64,000 nt of DNA from Marsupella aquatica (taxonomy: Eukaryota > Marchantiophyta): the NCBI GenBank assembly GCA_973895155.1, contig OZ316893.1, forward strand, positions 11,222,001 to 11,286,000, read 5' to 3'. Below, piece by piece: positions 21,445 through 34,070 of this stretch. Every line of letters starts with the position of its first letter. Position 1 is the stretch's first letter. A program made the translations under genes and the position numbers. The notes under the pieces are model-generated. The model was not told the DNA's origin. It did not search any database and saw only the letters and a list, made by a program, of their open reading frames with translations.

Positions 21445-22700
21445 AAACTAATTCAGTTTGTTCAAAATGATGCTCCCATATACCACAACGTTGGTCTTTT
21501 GAAGCCCCCATGGACCACATTTCCCAATATTTGAGTTTAATTGTAATAACTTGATGCTCACAAAGTCAAATATTTTTTAGTTTTGAGGATAAGCTAGAGG
21601 ATAAGCTCGAGGAATAGCTACACTTCCATCAAAATGACACTGAAATCTTGACCATTTGGTTGAGTTATTCATCATGGAATGTGAAGAGATAAATTCTATT
21701 AGATTTATTTTCATTGTGTTAATATGAAATATTAGGGCTTGGGGTTTTGGAGTGTCTCCTCCTTTTTTTGGTTGCCTTGTAGGTGAAAAACTAAAAATGA
21801 TCTTAAGATTCATAAACATCAAGTTATAAGCCTCAAACTAATGTGGCCCATATGGACGGTGTCCAATATGGAAGTCCATAGGGCTTCACTTTCTAGTTTT
21901 TGTTAGGTTAATAAAATAGAGTACATTTTATATCATCCGCAAGAGTCGAAGAACCTATTTATTTGCACGAAACAGCCCCAGATCATGGTAAGAAACAATT
22001 GACTCGTATAAATATTTGCAATAATGTGGTTTCACTGGATTAGGTGCCTTGATTGCGAATCGAACCCACGTGAAGTGGAGGTCATGGTTCTGACTTTCAC
22101 CTGCTACCCACCTTTCCATCCCCAAAAGGGATAACCAGCAAACTTTGTAAAAGGTTACATCCTTTTCCATCGTTAATGATTACTTCCAGATTTTAAGGAA
22201 TCTTAAATCTACCCAACTATTTCCAGCAAGCATGACCATTGATACGACATGCTCAGAAGGCGATCCTGACCGTCGTCATATTGAGCTGATTTTAGTGTTT
22301 TGGAGTGAACACAGTAAAAGCTGTGGATTTCACCTGCATTCTGCATTCCTTTAGCACCAAGGTGTTAATGTAACCTTGCGTTCACAGTCCCGTTAACATT
22401 TGTCATGAGCTTTCGTATCTGCTTGTTCACAATTCACAGTCGATCTGAGAAAACAATGGCATCTAGCATGCCCAAGTTTTAACTTGCTTCTAGACTTTCA
22501 AAACTTGAAGATGTGAAGTACGTTGCCAAAATGTTGCTTCCAGACTTTCAGAAATTGAAGCCCCAGGAGACCTCCATGTTTGCCAAAATGCTTGGATAAG
22601 GGTTTGTATCCTGGATGGACTGCAACAAAAATCTATTTTCTGCTGATATAGTACATATTACACAGATAGTGAAATGTGGCAAAGAAAACGGGACTGTCAT
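21445..22700. other. Gene-free stretch with a possible SINE-like B box
   Basis: No gene is seen. At about 22055-22075 the minus strand reads GTGGGTTCGATTCGC, a good match to an RNA polymerase III B box. No convincing A box or cloverleaf could be placed, so a tRNA-derived SINE relic is only a possibility. Confidence 0.3.
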
Positions 22701-22704
22701 GTTT

Positions 22705-22966
22705 GGTATTTTTAAGTTTTTCAATTCTCAAGCAAATTTGATTAGACTCAACTCGTTGGAAATATCTTTCCAAGCAGTTTCTAGCTTACCCCAAAAAAGA
22801 CTTCAAATGTTGGCTTTTAAGGGGGATACCAAATGTCGGTATTTTTAAGTTTTTCAATTCTCAAGCAAATTGATTAGACTCAACTTGTTGGAATTATCTT
22901 TCGAAGCCGTTTCTAGCTTACCCCCAAAAAATACTTCATTGGCTTTAAAGGGGGATACCAAATGTC
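22705..22966. repeat. 133-bp tandem duplication
   Basis: Two copies start at 22705 and 22838. Each begins GGTATTTTTAAGTTTTTCAA and ends GGGGGATACCAAATGTC. They differ by scattered substitutions and small deletions. Non-coding. Confidence 0.88.
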
Positions 22967-23234
22967 AAAATTAAGTAAATAAAAAATTATTATTTTTGAT
23001 AAAGATCTGGGTTGTGATTAATGATTGTGAGACGAGAAAGCAACAAAAATGTTTCCTCTCTTCTCCAGCACATAAAAGGAATCGTCAAAATTAGAGATTC
23101 CTCGTACGTTCATTGTAAGTATCAATATATAAGTATCTGAATGTCTGTTTGAGATTCTAATCTACCTTAAAAATCTTCTAGGTTGCAGCTATTATTTGGA
23201 AGCCGAGTCCTAATGGGTTACCCTCAAATTGCAC

Positions 23235-24864
23235 AAAATCACTAAGTTGCCCCCAAAACTAATATAATTAGTAAGCTGCTCTCGTAGATAAGTATAGGTA
23301 TATGCTTAATCAACCCACTCTGGACAGTTTCTTACTTCATAAACCTCCTATGTTCAGATCTGCCACAATCGACCCCCTCTGACAATTTCTTACATATAGT
23401 GCTTGGGATGAGCATTACAGGGAGACTTTACCATGGTGAACTCTAATTTTCTATCATATGAGCCTGTGGTCTTGTCCGTAGTATGCTGCAATTATGTCGA
23501 GATAAGAGTCGGCCCACAATCCACGCGTGATAAGATCGGATGACACCGGACGCAATCGTGGATACTTTTGTGTTTGAAGACAAAACTAGTATAGTCTTCA
23601 AACATTTAGGGGTCTCCAAGAGGGTCTCCATTTGTCTGAAGTTTAGAGGTAATAAAATTGGGCTACTATCTCCATAATGTTCACATATAGTTGCTTGTTG
23701 AGAATCTTTATCAGTGCATTCCACTAGAGACAAATCTATGTTTGGATCTCACTCACAGAAAATGCTTTGCTAGATCTCTTTGACACCGATCAATTTGCTA
23801 AATCGGCACACTTGCATTCAGAAATTATTAAATGTTCTCAAAATGTTTCCAATCTTTATACCGCAAGACCATTATGACAGCCAAGAATCCAAACACTTGT
23901 AAAATTCTCCAAAATCCTTGAAGTGTTTGCCGTTTTGAATTTGAGTTGCCTTTGCTTCCATTACCAGCAATTGAACTAAGACACTTTGCATTATGTACTC
24001 TCAACAAAGTGTATTTACTAGAACAAACATATAAACAACAATTGATGACAACATCAAATTCTTACACACTTTCTTATAGGCTTCCCATCAGTTATCCTGG
24101 CCACATCCTAAACCCATGTGCAATTGCGTCATGTTTTTGGGAGCGTTCTATCTTGTAGTGATAAAATGTCACATTAAAGAATGTCCACTTCAAATAGATC
24201 CCCTCTATGCCAAAGATGCACAATGACATCAAAATCTCCAACACTGATATCCCTAAGTCGACCTCACACCACTACAATTTATGTCATCTAGATTGCATGC
24301 AAACTCTAACAAAAAGAGACTGAGCTTCCCAATAACCCCCAATACAATAGATTCCCACAAACCTCATGACCAATTATAGAAGTCATTGTGACAGAATGTG
24401 AAACAATGAACATTTGGACCAAGTTATGTGAGGACAATTCAATAATGAACATCTGAAGACATAACACGTATTGTCTTCACATAATTTCTGAAATCCTTGA
24501 TGATTGTCGTCGCGGCGCGGCCGACCCTAAATGAAGCATTTGACGGTTTGGTCAAGTTGCTTGCACCCATGGACAGGTTCAGGTAAACTGCAATTGCAAT
24601 ACACAGCATGTCATGAACCATAAACTATCAAAGGGGGTTGATTGGGTAACAAACATACTTTGGGGGGTCGATTGGGGCAGATTTGAACATAGGGGGTCAA
24701 TTAAGCAGAAAACAGTCCAAAGGGGGTTGATTAAGCATATACCTCTAGATAAGTATTAACCACCCACACATTCCAGCTAGCTATTTGAGTGATTTATGGC
24801 AGTCTGATTACTTGAAGGGGGTAATAGAGTAACTGAATGAGTTTAGGTGCAACTTAGTGATTTT
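23235..24864. mobile_element. 1.6-kb element with long imperfect terminal inverted repeats
   Basis: The left arm (23235-23400) reads AAAATCACTAAGTTGC, then TAGATAAGTATAGGTATATG, then clustered CAACCC and CGACCCCCT words. The right arm (24615-24864) is its reverse complement, with GCAACTTAGTGATTTT at the outer end and AAGCATATACCTCTAGATAA inside. The centre is non-coding and holds two GAAGAC...GTCTTC palindromes (23573-23601 and about 24456-24479). Related arms occur at 32265-32445, about 38215-38320 and 60955-61075, so this is a dispersed family. No transposase frame survives. The target duplication is not clear. Confidence 0.65.
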
Positions 24865-25199
24865 TCTCAATAATGGGAGTGACATAGTTAAAAATGCTAT
24901 TTCTAAAACTAGTAGAATGCTACTGTAGCTCCAAAATAACAGCCATTGATATTGGTGAACTAAATTGCTCTAAATTGCTTGTAGAGTAGGGTACTGGTTC
25001 CCTTTCCAACATCCTGTCCAACATGCTCTCTGGTCACCTTCTAACTCCATTTGGGATCACCTGTTCTCTTGTTCTGGTTTGGGTTCTGGTCCCTGGCTAT
25101 CTGCTAGTCCTTTGTGGGCCCCCTTCCACATGAGCTTCTTTCTCTTTGCACCTTCAACTGGCCCTTCTTCACCCCTGTCTCTCGGCCAACTCACATGCA

Positions 25200-26130
25200 T
25201 TTGTTAGGCAACTTTGGACCCTAGGGGTGTTGACTTCATATTCTCAGGTGTATCTGTAGGAGCAAGCGGACTGCGGGCTCATGATGACATTCAAGATCTG
25301 GTGGCGGCCATTGCCTGGGACTCTGGGGCTACCATGCTGCCATGGAGAAACTACATGCTCACCCTCCCCCCCACTCCCCAAGGATATATGGCATTCCCAA
25401 CTTACAATGGGTAGACCTGTTGTTTTCTCACGCTGGAGTACGCGCCCTTGTTATGGTGGTGGTTGATCCCACTATTGTGAGCGACATTGGCGGTTGTGCC
25501 TGGACATGCTGCAACCAAGGCTAGTTGGCTCAAGGAGGCCTACTCTGTTCGCTACCCACGGGATTTTTTCTACCCTTTTGCTCTTACTGGAGGTTTTTGG
25601 TGCTCGTCATCCTTGCTTTGAACAGTTTCTTCAAGCTTGTGCGGTTTTTTGTATTGAGCAGAGGCCCTTTCCCCCTGTTTATGTTCTCACGACTTCTTTC
25701 AACAGAGGGTGTCGGTAGCACTTCAGACTCGGGGGCCTCACTCCAAGGGAGGTCCCATATTACGTGTGAAGTTTTCAAGTAATAGGCACTGACCCTAAAA
25801 CTTCAGAAAATAAATTAAATTTTTAACATATTTAACCCCTAACTTTAGTATTAAAAACCCCTACAGTTCTTATAATTCTCAAAATTTGATTAAAATGCCT
25901 CTATTTTTCCTCCCTTAAAGTCTTTCGTCTAATTAAATTGAAAAACCCTTAATGTCTTCGGGCGCAATGGGCTGGAAGAAAAGAAGTGAGAACCCGGGGA
26001 ATTCAGAGGGCTCAGGCTTTCGCCATTCTTTGTGAGCTGAGGCGGACCGGTTGGTTTTAGGGTCTCTAGACAGATTCCTATCCACCCTGTTGTGCGGTTT
26101 ACTTCAGAGCTCTATCAGGCTTTCCAATTC
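25200..26130 (+). pseudogene. Unrecognised mobile-element protein remnant interrupted by a MITE
   Basis: Plus-strand open segments in shifting frames look like one decayed protein: GVDFIFSGVSVGASGLRAHD, DIQDLVAAIAWDSGATMLPW, VDLLFSHAGVRALVMVVVDP, ARHPCFEQFLQACAVFC, YVLTTSFNRGCR. The frame then passes into a MITE at 25728-25999. After it, QRAQAFAILCELRRTGWF continues the chain before stops. I do not recognise the family. Position among repeats and multiple frameshifts point to a transposon-derived gene. Confidence 0.5.
25728..25999 (+). mobile_element. MITE copy 3, same hAT-like family
   Basis: This 272-bp element starts CTCGGGGGCCTCAC and ends GTGAGAACCCGGGG. The flanks ACTTCAGA (25720-25727) and AATTCAGA (26000-26007) match at 7 of 8 bases and are taken as the target duplication. 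The interior matches copy 2 closely (CCCATATTACGTG, TTCTTATAATTCTCAAAATT, GGAAGAAAAGAAGTGAG). It sits inside another decayed coding region, like copies 1 and 2. Confidence 0.85.
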
Positions 26131-26134
26131 TATG

Positions 26135-29100
26135 CTCAAGTAGAGTCTTAGACCTTAGTTGGCTTGCTTGTAGTTTTTTTTGTTGTTGTGGGGGACTCAC
26201 TGGTTTGTTGGGCCTTGATCTGTGGCATTCTCAAGGTCTTTCCATTGCCCCTCCCTTTAGGGGGTCCTTTCACCTTCGGGATCTGTCTACCTGTTTGGCA
26301 TTCCTGTATTTTGGCAATTTGATGTACATATGTCAAAGCCACCCTCCCAATTGACCCCAGCTGACCAATTCAATCCTTGAAATTGCTCTTGGCCTCTTGG
26401 GTATTTCATCCTAGCTGCCACAGAAAAGGAATATCAGGCAGGCCATCACTCCTGCAAGAGCCTGCGGCCACCTGGTGTACAAGAAAGGGGGAAGACAAGG
26501 CATACAAGCATACCTTTTCCCCACTAGGTAGGAAAAACGTCTAACTTCTTATTGGCAGCTCTGGATGCCAACGCTTTTAGCTCGAGTCAAATTCAAAGCT
26601 TGAGTTCTAAATAAAAAAAGAAAATGAGCTTGCTTGTCAAAAAGTTCACACTCGAATCAAGCTCAGTTGGTCAACTTTCCTCTCGAGACCAAAAGTAAAA
26701 AGAAAAGGAACCTCAGACTGGAAAAGTTGGTTAAAGTCATTTCCCATAGCCTTGCGTCTTCTGTGTGGTTTGTACTCGAACCATAAATAGACTTGTAAGT
26801 AAGGTGGCCAAATTGTGGATTATTATTTAGACACTGGTCCTGAACCCTAAACCTGAAAACGATGACCATAGACAGAAACCACATAGTTGGGACAAACTAA
26901 TTAGGAATATTCCCCATGACATCGTGAGTAAAATGGGGTTCTGACTTGCAAATATGCATGGGAACATTTTGACAAACCTAGTGGTCTGTCGGGCTTCATT
27001 TTCTAGCCAACCTGCTTGGACTTCAAATGGGTGTTGAAACTTGCTGGGTAGGTTGAGTGTAGTCTTTTCAGCCTAACTACTCAGGATTGAAAAAGAGGCT
27101 GCAACTGCTACAAGCGTTCAAGGTAGTGAAATCTTTAGAGTGTTCCCTTTTTCGATCACCAGTGTGGCAAATGTCAAGGCGTGTGAAGGAAAAGATGCTA
27201 ATCACATTCTCTTTTCTGATTTTCCTGAATTGTTTTGTGAGCCTTAATTAGGTTTCTCTAAATCTAAAGAGACGTTAGATTCTAGCTGATGGGGCCTATG
27301 ACTACAGGAGGCGGGAAACTGGCCAATAGTACATAGAAAAACTAGGAAATTATGGCCAAAAAGTAGCTAAACTTGTTTAGAGAGGTGGAATGTAGTGAAT
27401 TTTCACTATGCTTGACTCTAAATCACTGGCTGATATGCTGGAGCATAATGAGATAATTTCACGAACGAGACAACTTTGAGTGCCCCACGACCTCAATCAT
27501 GAATCAATCTCTCTATGTGCGCAGTTCTGCTGAAGCACGATCAGACAATTCTAGAATAGGACGACTTTGAGTACATAGCAATGCCCACTACCTCAGGTAG
27601 AGTTTCATGAGTAAATCTATATCTGAATGCCACAATTGAAGGTTAGTCTTTAAGGTTACCCAGACAACATTGATCATTCTTACGGTCACGTCGTCCATTA
27701 ACATATAACTCAAAAATCTTTCGATCAATCCAAGGTAAACAGGTCGTTCTGCATCCAAGGCAGGTCCTTTACGACGAAGTTTACAGAAACACCATCGCTT
27801 TTCGCACGAATTGAACAGACTGGGGTACCGGACGACTGGTCTTCCTGAGACCTGACTGGATATGTGCCACCACTGCCAAATTGCCGATCAGCCAGGACCA
27901 GCCACGTTAATGGAAAAAAATCTCGATGGATTGACAGATCCATTGAAAGTGTTTCTGTCTGACTCGTCAGGTTTCATTTCACGGTCCATTGGCTCGACAG
28001 CAGCAGCCTACCGCCCAACTAGTGATGACTGCTGTGGGTCGCTGCAATTGTGTACACTGTACAGTGCTTGACTACTTTAGTGAGGCTCTTCCTCATATCC
28101 TGTACTGTACTTGACTGGACCGAACTGAGGAACCGAAGTTGTAATTTGATATGTCTGGACATTTCCGGGCCTACCGTGGTAAACAATTCCCAGATATATT
28201 TACGGGGAGTGATAACCTCACATGGATGTGCAACCCAAGTCATTTTTGTTCTTGAATAAGATTCTAGGTGTACTTGCCCTGTCGTTGGTTTTGGTGGACG
28301 TAGGCAGTCAATCAGGATTCCAATCTCCGGTTTGAGAATTTTATGCCAGAATTATCGATTTTGTTGTTGATTCGTGTTAGTGACGGATCCTGCTGATGGG
28401 GTGCAGAGATCTGCGTTCTCTGTAAGTCATAGTCTTCACAAGGGTAGACGACCTCCCGACCAGTTGGGAGTTTTAGGGCAGATGCTGATGAGTCTCCAAA
28501 GGAGTGCGAAGTGCAATGGATCTCTACTTCTCTCCTCTTCGCTCGTGCGAGCTACACAGCATCCATCTGCGTTGCATCATGCCTTCTTCCTCTTCCACGG
28601 GAAGTCCAGGGTCCTTCGTCAAAGATTCTGAGGGAGGTCGATCATCGAAAGCATCTTCAAATTCTGTCCACTGGACTGGATGTGGACTCCAGCTAGTACC
28701 AGCAGCCAGTTCCAAAATAATGGAGGGCTCAAAGTAGTGTGAAATACATCGTTTACACGTTGAGAGAGATCTTTACATTTTGAGATCTCAGCTCATCCTT
28801 AAATACTGAAATCACGAGACCTGACCTACCCTGCTGAGTGCTCCACCCTAGTATGAAAGAGATGTGCAAATTTCTGTCCATCCATCGGGTATTCACCTCT
28901 CATCAATGATATCTATGCTGTTTTGCCACCTCAAGAATGTCACAAGAAACAAACGCCCCGAACAGTATTGATAGGGCAGTCACTTTCTGCTGGTGGACTG
29001 GACAGCGATGGGGGAGGTACATGTGACTCATTAGTTGAGTAGGGCTGGACCAGACTTGGAATCCGATACAGACACCGACATCATGAACATCACATTTTAA

Positions 29101-32100
29101 CGCAGACATCATTATAAGGTGACAGGCTTAAAGATCCATCATTCTGTGAAAGACAACAAACAGTTTGATAAGAGAAGAGAGAATGCATTGAATGAATAGA
29201 AGAGAGCAAGTGAAAAACTTCGAGCTCTCTGTTTTGGAAGCTATTGATTTTGACCAATTGTTTGCTCAGAATCAGTCGTCCACGTGCACTGATAAGCAAA
29301 ACATGAGACAATTTACGTATACTTGCTTGTACCACACGGCAAATTTAGAGTGTTCACCCTATCTAAGAATGTGATTCTGTGAAGAACAACTTCGTTTATG
29401 ATTAAAATAATTAGGAATGAAAGATACGTATTCTTCTCGTTTCTTTGTAGATAATGGGTATTGTCTGAATTCTGGATTGAACGAGTCGAGAGCTCAAATG
29501 TAACGTACATCTCATAAGTTTCATGACCAAGTCTAGAAGTTTTGGGTCACTTGAAAATGCCACTGGGACATAAACCCGCAGTCAATGAGTCCTTCGCTAG
29601 TGATGTTCTTGCATAGACCTTGTGAAAACATACGAGGTAGGATTGCAAGAGATTGGACACCATCATGGAAACTTGGAGCTACCTCAATTGCCGACGCGCT
29701 GACAACACCAGCTCGTGCTGTCTGATGACATGAATCTTAGCCAGTTAGCCACGAGCTCGCACGAGCTACGACGCCATCAAGGAGTCACGTGATTGTTGTC
29801 CACTTTGAGAGGTTAGATTTGTGGTAAATATTGATTTGAATTCACCTCTACTTCCCGGCAGTTACTCTGTCAAAATGTTAGGGTTTGGCTTTATTGCTTT
29901 AGCATTTCACCAGTTCGCCATCCTCAGATTTTCCACAAATAGTCGCGGCCATTCTGATTCTGGGGAATCAAAAGCCAAAGGGGGCATGCAATTGTCTTGT
30001 GGACGCATCCTCTTTTAGGGATGGTGGGTTTACAAGAAGTGGAGGCCATTGCTTTTCTTATTCCCAAGATTAAATCTGGACCCTATAATGAGTGAAAACT
30101 GTCTTGACAAAATCTCCTCAACAAGTCTAATATGGCAAACTTTCATAACATAACTTTCATAAGATTGGAGAGAGCTATGAGTTTTCAAAGATTACCGTGT
30201 CACCAGCCAATGTTCTTGATTGGGAGACTTGACCTTTTATTTTTTCTGGACTGGCAGCTGGATAGGCTGTTCTTCAATTTGATACAAGCACAAATACTGT
30301 CAACTTTCATTAATTTAGCATTCACCATTGAAAGATGACTCCCTTGTCACATTTCACTCTCCTGTGTGGTGTGTATCATCTGAGCAGAAAAGAGATGCAG
30401 TTTAATTCCCCTATGGACTCATTTGTCCAGTTTGTTTATACTATGTGTATCCTGAATTAGGCAGTAATTCAGTCGTCCTCTACTCCTTTTCCCTCAAATA
30501 GTAAGTTAACGTATGGGTACATTTACTGTACGATGCACCTGACGATAGTCCGATACACAGGAGCAGGTCACCTGCTCAAGATTCGGTCGAAATAAGAATA
30601 TCCGGATGTCCTTTATCCATACGTATCCGCCGTCTCCGGCCGACTGCACAGTGAACTCCAGTAATTTCCGTCGATAAATGAAATCGACGGCCATCCGTTC
30701 CCATCCCTTAACCCCTGGTAAAGGTCACGACTGAATTACACTACAGCTCTGTAGACGACAACTGGGTGATGGCAGTACGCTGTATTTGTCTCATTACCTA
30801 GTCCTGGCGATGCGGCGTACGACACTCCGAAAACCATTCAAGGGCCAAGATCTAGCTCTTGCGGTAAGTGCATGATGATCGAACGGATGAAGAGGCTTGT
30901 GAAACCTTAATGCTTCGGCCGCGGGAATTATGATTTGTGGAATAGTCATGGCCGTAATGCTCAGCTCTCGGGAAGCGTACAGTATGCATGTGTTTATCCG
31001 GCAGCTTTTAATATCGTGATAATTAGATGGCCTGAGCGTTTTTGGCCGGCACGGTAAAAAGGAAGTACTGCATCCTTTCTCCGTGCCTAAAGGCTCATAT
31101 GATTATATGTAATATTGTAATATGGCTTTAGTGTTGTCTAGGTGCAACGTGTGCACGGTAAGTGGACTTGTCTTTTGCCCCGGAGCGGATGTGATTATGG
31201 TTTTAATTTCGACCGTTACTTGAAGCTCACTTTATTTTAACTCAAGCCCTTGGTTTAGAAAGTGAAGCCCGGATGAACCTAAAAGTAAGACAAAATGCCC
31301 TAGTGAGACCTCCTGGATCAAATGTCTAACTTTTCTGCAGTCAAGAACAAAAAGCCATCCTAAAGTAGCGGCTGAGATGACATCTGACTCAAGAAAAAGT
31401 ACCTCCCTAATGTCAACTTGCTCTGCACTTAGATGAATCCCCGCACACTGTAGTTATCATTTGGATATGTAAAAACGTATGCCTTCATTTCTTCACCTTT
31501 TAGTGAGCCACAGATAACACATTATAATCCCGGTTATATCCGTGCAGCATTAAATGGCCGGATTTAAAAGTCTTTCCAAGGATTTATACTGAAATTGGCC
31601 TTAGTGTTCTCTTGGGGCAGCGTATGTACAAATGCGTTGTAACCATTCTATTTGTAAGGTTAACTCCTTATCTGATTTTTGTAGATTAATTTTTGATCAT
31701 CAAATTCTCCTGAGATTCAACTATAACCATTGGATTTGGCTGTTGGGGTTTCTGGCTAGGTGGAAAGCTGGCTAATGCAAGACAAAGAATGTAAGGAAAA
31801 GTGGCAAAAACTTTTGATTTTTGCCACAAAAAATGCTGGTCATAACACTGATGGAAGATATCCAAGATGTTTTGATTTGCCCGTGGTCAGATAGGTGATT
31901 ACAAGTTTATTTACGTTTGGTCCATCTGCTCTCATAACAGAAGTACGAAAAAGATCTCCAAAAGTATGGCAAGTGGTAAACCATATTTTGGAGAGTTCAC
32001 CACTTTACTTCTGGGAAAACATGTGCTATTGTGACCGGAGCTGGGAGGATGAGGATGTTATGGATTTCCCGAAAGTATGTGTTTAGGCATGTTCGTCCAA

Positions 32101-32260
32101 ATTCATAGGTTCAGGCTGGGGATCTTTTTTCCATCCTTCAGGTCCTAGATGCCCTACAACATATTTGGAGTAGCATTGTAAACCATGGATTTGCGAGTCC
32201 ACCACTTTACTTCCGGGAAAATGTGTGTGTGTGTGATCGTGACCAACCCAAAGATTTGAG
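26135..32260. other. Six-kilobase stretch without a recognisable gene
   Basis: Open frames are short and lack domain signatures. The best is a minus-strand frame at about 28524-28775 containing WSPHPVQWTEFEDAFDDRPP. It looks protein-like but has no suitable ATG or splice partner that I can justify. At 31950-32235 two segments share CCACTTTACTTC(T/C)GGGAAAA about 230 bases apart. No RNA gene was recognised. Confidence 0.4.
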
Positions 32261-32264
32261 ACGT

Positions 32265-32445
32265 CCTAGGAGGTATTTGCTTGATAGACCCTCAAAATAA
32301 AACTTGTTACTTGATCGACCCTTGAGGTCTATGAATGGCCCAGATCTGAGATGGAAAGGTCCATCAACAATCTAGATTGGGGAAAAGTATTGAGGGGTTG
32401 ATTAAGCAAACTTTTTCAGGGGGTCTACTAAGCATATCCCTCGAC
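32265..32445. mobile_element. Short fold-back element related to the 1.6-kb repeat
   Basis: The left side reads TTTGCTTGATAGACCCTCAA followed by CTTGATCGACCC. The right side is the inverse: GGGGTTGATTAAGCAAAC then GGGGGTCTACTAAGCATATC. The word AAGCATAT next to a GGGGGTC repeat ties it to 23235-24864 and 60955-61075. Confidence 0.55.
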
Positions 32446-32641
32446 GTCCTAGTGAGGGAGTTAAACTCTCCTAGTGATGAGTTAAAACTTGAGACGCCCT
32501 AGTGATGATTACTAAAATTTGGGGCAAGGTAAGGATGATTGAGACGTCGTGGTGAGGGAGTTAAAGCTTCCCAAGTGATGAGTTAATAAAACTTGAGACG
32601 TCCTAGTAATGATTACTAAAATTTGGGGCAAGGTAAGGATG
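32444..32641. repeat. Tandem duplication of about 100 bp
   Basis: Two copies share GTGAGGGAGTTAAA, AAAACTTGAGACG, GATTACTAAAATTTGGGGCA and AGGTAAGGATG, with matching words 103 bases apart. The unit has its own internal repeat of CTAGTGATGA. Non-coding. Confidence 0.8.
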
Positions 32642-32644
32642 TTT

Positions 32645-34065
32645 CCAGTTTGCCAGAGGGCAGCTGTGTGATTATTGCAACCTGGCCTTACTAAAGTTTG
32701 GGGGCCAGGCTTGGCTGCAAGACCGGGGGACATGTAGGTAGCTGATGGGACTTGCCCTGGCCTTTGAGGAGAAGAAAGGACAAGCTATGGTGGAGTCGTG
32801 AGGGAAAAGGGAAGAGATGAAAACCAGTGCAAGATGGCGGTGATGGAGAGAAGCGTGCGAGGCGTGTGGGTGCGAGAGTTACGTAACAATTTTTGACGTG
32901 CAATGCATGATGCTCGCAGCCTCCGTCTGCTGGACTGCCGCCTCTGGAGCTTGAAATATGCTTCATTGGGTTCAGCATCTTCCGTGCTGCGGATCACTGA
33001 GAATGTTCCTTTGGAGATCTCTCTTGCTGGCCTCCTGTTTTGTAATCTTCTGAAGGTAGTTAGGGCATCGTCAGAGTAGTGCTACATGCTTGCGAGTTGC
33101 AAGAACTCGGCAGTGAATTGAGAGAGTGAGTCGGGGAGAACCAGTCTGCTTATTTCTTTGAATTGTGCTTTCACTTTTGTTGGAGCTCCCTTGACGTTGA
33201 TATACATGGTCTCGGAGCTTATAGTACATTACCAGTAGCATTCCGACATGGGCTTTGTAAGCTCACTGGAGCCGAGACAGAATGAGACATTGTCCAAGTG
33301 CAGGGCATGAAGCTCTTAATTTCTTCCAGCTGGGTCATATGGATTGTCGGTAGGACGCTGGAGTTAGATATATGTATTTCTTACTAAGGGGGGGGGGGGG
33401 GGGGGGGCGCGGGGAAGATGGGGGGCAACTAAAGAGGAATTGTCTGATTTGTCTTGTGCTTTGAAGTGAGGCCTACCTGTGGAGAGGAATATGTTCTACT
33501 TGAAAGTAGCAAGTTGAATGGGAGAAAAGTGATCAAGAATTCTAGCCAAGTATCCCATTTGAGTGGTTCTCACTTCGCAGGGGTTACCTGGCCTCGGCCG
33601 ATGAGGATGTATGAGAGGAGGCGGCAGACTGGTTCGTCGGAATTGTGTGAATTGAATGCTCGGCTGACTGAACACTTGTTTGATTGCTCCTGTATGAGCA
33701 TCATCTCGAGAGAATGTGTCATAGAATCATTGCAACCTTGATTTGGCTCGAAGAATTCCTACATGCACATTCGTTTGAGATACCGATTTGACTAAGAGCT
33801 GGTGTCGGTGCTGGTGTTCCACGAGTAGATTTAAAACTGGACGACCCGGGCTATTTGTCCAGATTTCGTAGAGAACGTTTTCCAATGAGTTTTACAGGAA
33901 TGAAGAGGCTCAAGTCGAGGAACACTGCGCCAGTGACATTGAAGAGGCCGCCTACATTACCTGCGGTTCCATATTTGTAGAATTTTGGAGAAACGAATCG
34001 AAGTGTGGATTATATTATAATTCTGGATGCAGATTTCAGGGGTACGACGGCTCTCCTGAGAGTGA
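32645..34065. other. Unassigned stretch with a 20-base G run
   Basis: An uninterrupted G run lies at 33388-33407. The plus frame 33454-33741 begins with TTG rather than ATG and has no recognisable domain, although a possible acceptor (CTTCGCAG) sits at about 33582. It could belong to the ORF at 34071-34853, but I cannot join them. Confidence 0.35.
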
Positions 34066-34070
34066 GTGTG

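Noticed and set aside
22030-22140. tRNA or SINE suggested by GGGTTCGATTC on the minus strand
   Set aside because: No cloverleaf and no clear A box or poly-A/T end; left as a low-confidence note.
28524-28775. Minus-strand open frame with WSPHPVQWTEFEDAFDDRPP
   Set aside because: It looks protein-like but lacks an ATG at a useful position and has no splice sites that join it to another exon.
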